In this document: piece by piece, positions 6,235 to 7,694 of the stretch
How the letters are laid out: the number at the start of each line of letters is the position of its first letter
Numbering within the stretch: position 1 is the first letter of the stretch
Assembly: GCA_964546645.1 (NCBI GenBank)
Contig: CAZJKM010000119.1
Span: forward strand, 1-7,694
Source: A37T11 sp964546645
GTDB lineage: Bacteria; Bacteroidota; Bacteroidia; Sphingobacteriales; Sphingobacteriaceae
DNA length: 7,694 nucleotides
Direction of reading: 5' to 3'
Notes under the pieces: generated by a model
Told to the model about the DNA's origin: nothing
The model's database searches: none
The model's input: the letters and a program-made list of their open reading frames with translations, nothing else
Made by a program: the position numbers and the translations under genes

Positions 6235-7694
6235 ATGTCAGAAGATCAGAAAAAACAACTGGAGCAGCAACTCTGGAACATTGCTAATACACTGCGAGGG
6301 AAAATGAACGCCGATGAATTCCGTGATTATATCCTGGGATTTATCTTCTACAAGTATTTAGCTGAAAAAATGGAGATTTACGCCAATTCCATTTTACAAC
6401 AAGACCATATTCAATTCAGGGATATACAAGAGCATACGCCCGAAGGGCAAGAATATATTGAAGCTATCAGAGAGGAAGCATTGGAAACATTGGGATACTT
6501 CCTGAAACCTTCCGAATTGTTTAGTGAAATAGCTAAACGGGGGAATAGTGATACCAATACCTTTATACTGGAGGATTTACAAAAAATCTTAACCAATATT
6601 CAGTTGAGTACGATGGGAACTCAGAGTGAGGAAGACTTTGACAACCTGTTTGAAGATATGGACCTCAACAGCACAAAATTAGGCAAGACCGCCGAAGCCC
6701 GAAATGCTATTATCGCTAAAGTACTGGTGCATTTAGATGAAATTGATTTTAGGTTAGAGCATACTGAATTGGATATACTGGGTGATGCTTACGAATACCT
6801 GATCGGTCAGTTTGCAAGCGGTGCCGGTAAAAAGGCGGGAGAATTTTATACCCCTCAGGAGGTTTCGAAGATTCTGGCTAAGATTGTCACCATTGGCAAG
6901 AACAGGCTAAAATCGGTATATGACCCAACATGTGGTTCGGGTTCGTTATTGCTACGCGTTGCCCGGGAGGTAAAAGATGTCAATAATTTTTACGGCCAGG
7001 AGATGAACCGCACGACATATAATCTTGCCCGAATGAATATGATACTCCACGGAGTACACTACCTAAAATTCGACATCAAGCAAGAGGATACCCTGGAGCA
7101 CCCGCAACATTTGAATGATGTGCCATTTGAAGCCATTGTGGCAAATCCACCATTTTCGGCTAAATGGAGTGCTAATCCATTATTCCTGAATGATGATCGT
7201 TTCAGTCAATACGGTAAGTTAGCTCCGGCAAGTAAGGCGGATTTTGCATTCGTACAACACATGATTTACCATTTAGCAGAGAACGGGACCATGGCAATCG
7301 TGCTGCCGCATGGCGTTTTATTCCGGGGAGCGGCAGAACAGCATATCCGCAGGTATTTGATTGAGCAGAAAAATTATTTGGATGCTGTGATTGGTTTACC
7401 AGCTAATATTTTCTATGGCACGAGTATCCCTACCTGTATTCTGGTTTTCAAAAAATGTCGTGAAACTCCCGATGATATTCTATTTATCGATGCTAGCAGG
7501 GAATTTGAAAAGGTGAAAAACCAAAATATGCTGCGAGACGAACACATCAATAAAATTGTGAACACCTATCGCAACAGAACGACCATCGAAAAATACAGCC
7601 ATCTGGCTACTTTACAGGAAATAGCCAAGAATGATTATAACCTAAACATTCCTCGCTATGTGGATACGTTTGAGGAAGAGGAGGAGATAGATAT
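6235..7694 (+). CDS. hsdM: Type I restriction-modification methyltransferase subunit HsdM (3' end cut by window)
   Basis: Modification subunit of a type I restriction system. With HsdS it methylates adenine at N6 in a bipartite site, using S-adenosylmethionine. I translated 486 codons by hand from ATG 6235 with no stop or frameshift, and the frame is open at the right edge. The N-terminal helical HsdM_N domain covers about residues 9-150 and contains the typical L-W-N-I-A-N and R-D-Y-I-L-G-F-I-F-Y segments. G-E-F-Y-T-P (202-207) precedes the SAM-binding motif I, D230-P-T-C-G-S-G-S. Motif IV, N304-P-P-F307, marks an N6-adenine enzyme. Family members are usually about 500-530 residues, so only the last few dozen are probably missing. 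The sequence before the start is AT-rich with no Shine-Dalgarno, as is usual in Bacteroidota. The gene is noticeably richer in A+T than the preceding operon: hand counts of 60-base lines give about 33% and 45% GC here against 53% in the oxidoreductase gene. This suggests separate, probably horizontal, origin. hsdS and hsdR are expected downstream. Confidence 0.95.
   Translation, partial: MSEDQKKQLEQQLWNIANTLRGKMNADEFRDYILGFIFYKYLAEKMEIYANSILQQDHIQFRDIQEHTPEGQEYIEAIREEALETLGYFLKPSELFSEIAKRGNSDTNTFILEDLQKILTNIQLSTMGTQSEEDFDNLFEDMDLNSTKLGKTAEARNAIIAKVLVHLDEIDFRLEHTELDILGDAYEYLIGQFASGAGKKAGEFYTPQEVSKILAKIVTIGKNRLKSVYDPTCGSGSLLLRVAREVKDVNNFYGQEMNRTTYNLARMNMILHGVHYLKFDIKQEDTLEHPQHLNDVPFEAIVANPPFSAKWSANPLFLNDDRFSQYGKLAPASKADFAFVQHMIYHLAENGTMAIVLPHGVLFRGAAEQHIRRYLIEQKNYLDAVIGLPANIFYGTSIPTCILVFKKCRETPDDILFIDASREFEKVKNQNMLRDEHINKIVNTYRNRTTIEKYSHLATLQEIAKNDYNLNIPRYVDTFEEEEEID

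Noticed and set aside
6211..6236. Near-direct repeats CTAATCAAAT and CTAATTCAAAT as a regulatory site before hsdM
   Set aside because: Short, imperfect and AT-rich. One overlaps the start codon, and nothing distinguishes it from chance.
6411..6596. Minus-strand open frame of 61 codons within hsdM
   Set aside because: Antisense to a continuous, strongly recognisable HsdM reading frame.

Overview
The window looks like chromosomal DNA of a member of the Bacteroidota, probably a Chitinophaga-like soil or plant-associated organism. This is an inference from protein flavour, from tightly packed genes without clear Shine-Dalgarno sequences, and from the HsdM type. No rRNA, tRNA, insertion sequence or CRISPR array is visible. 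Every gene I can support lies on the + strand.

Region 1 (1-5963) is one compact, probably translationally coupled operon. It holds the tail of an unidentified gene with a hydrophobic C-terminus, a four-helix DUF4345-like membrane protein, a patatin-type lipid acyl hydrolase, a calcineurin-like metallophosphoesterase fused to a multi-helix membrane domain, and a large FAD-dependent GMC oxidoreductase of the cholesterol-oxidase type. The junctions are a 14-nt overlap, a 4-nt ATGA overlap, an 11-nt overlap and an 8-nt gap. An acyl hydrolase, a membrane phosphoesterase and a sterol/alcohol oxidase with a small membrane protein suggest a membrane-associated pathway acting on a lipid or other hydrophobic alcohol. 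The substrate is unknown.

The most interesting observation is that the C-terminal extensions of the patatin (about residues 303-445) and of the GMC oxidoreductase (about 580-735) share short motifs in the same order with near-identical local spacing. I infer that one accessory domain has been attached to two unrelated enzymes of the same operon. The phosphoesterase also lacks two canonical metal-ligand histidines and carries distinctive replacement motifs.

Region 2 (5964-6234) is an AT-rich intergenic stretch. It has a possible weak terminator hairpin just after the operon and no recognisable gene.

Region 3 (6235-7694) is a type I restriction-modification methyltransferase subunit, hsdM. 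It is intact as far as it goes and is cut by the window end shortly before its expected stop. It is visibly more AT-rich than the operon, which fits a horizontally acquired restriction system inserted next to a resident metabolic operon. Its hsdS and hsdR partners would lie beyond the right edge.
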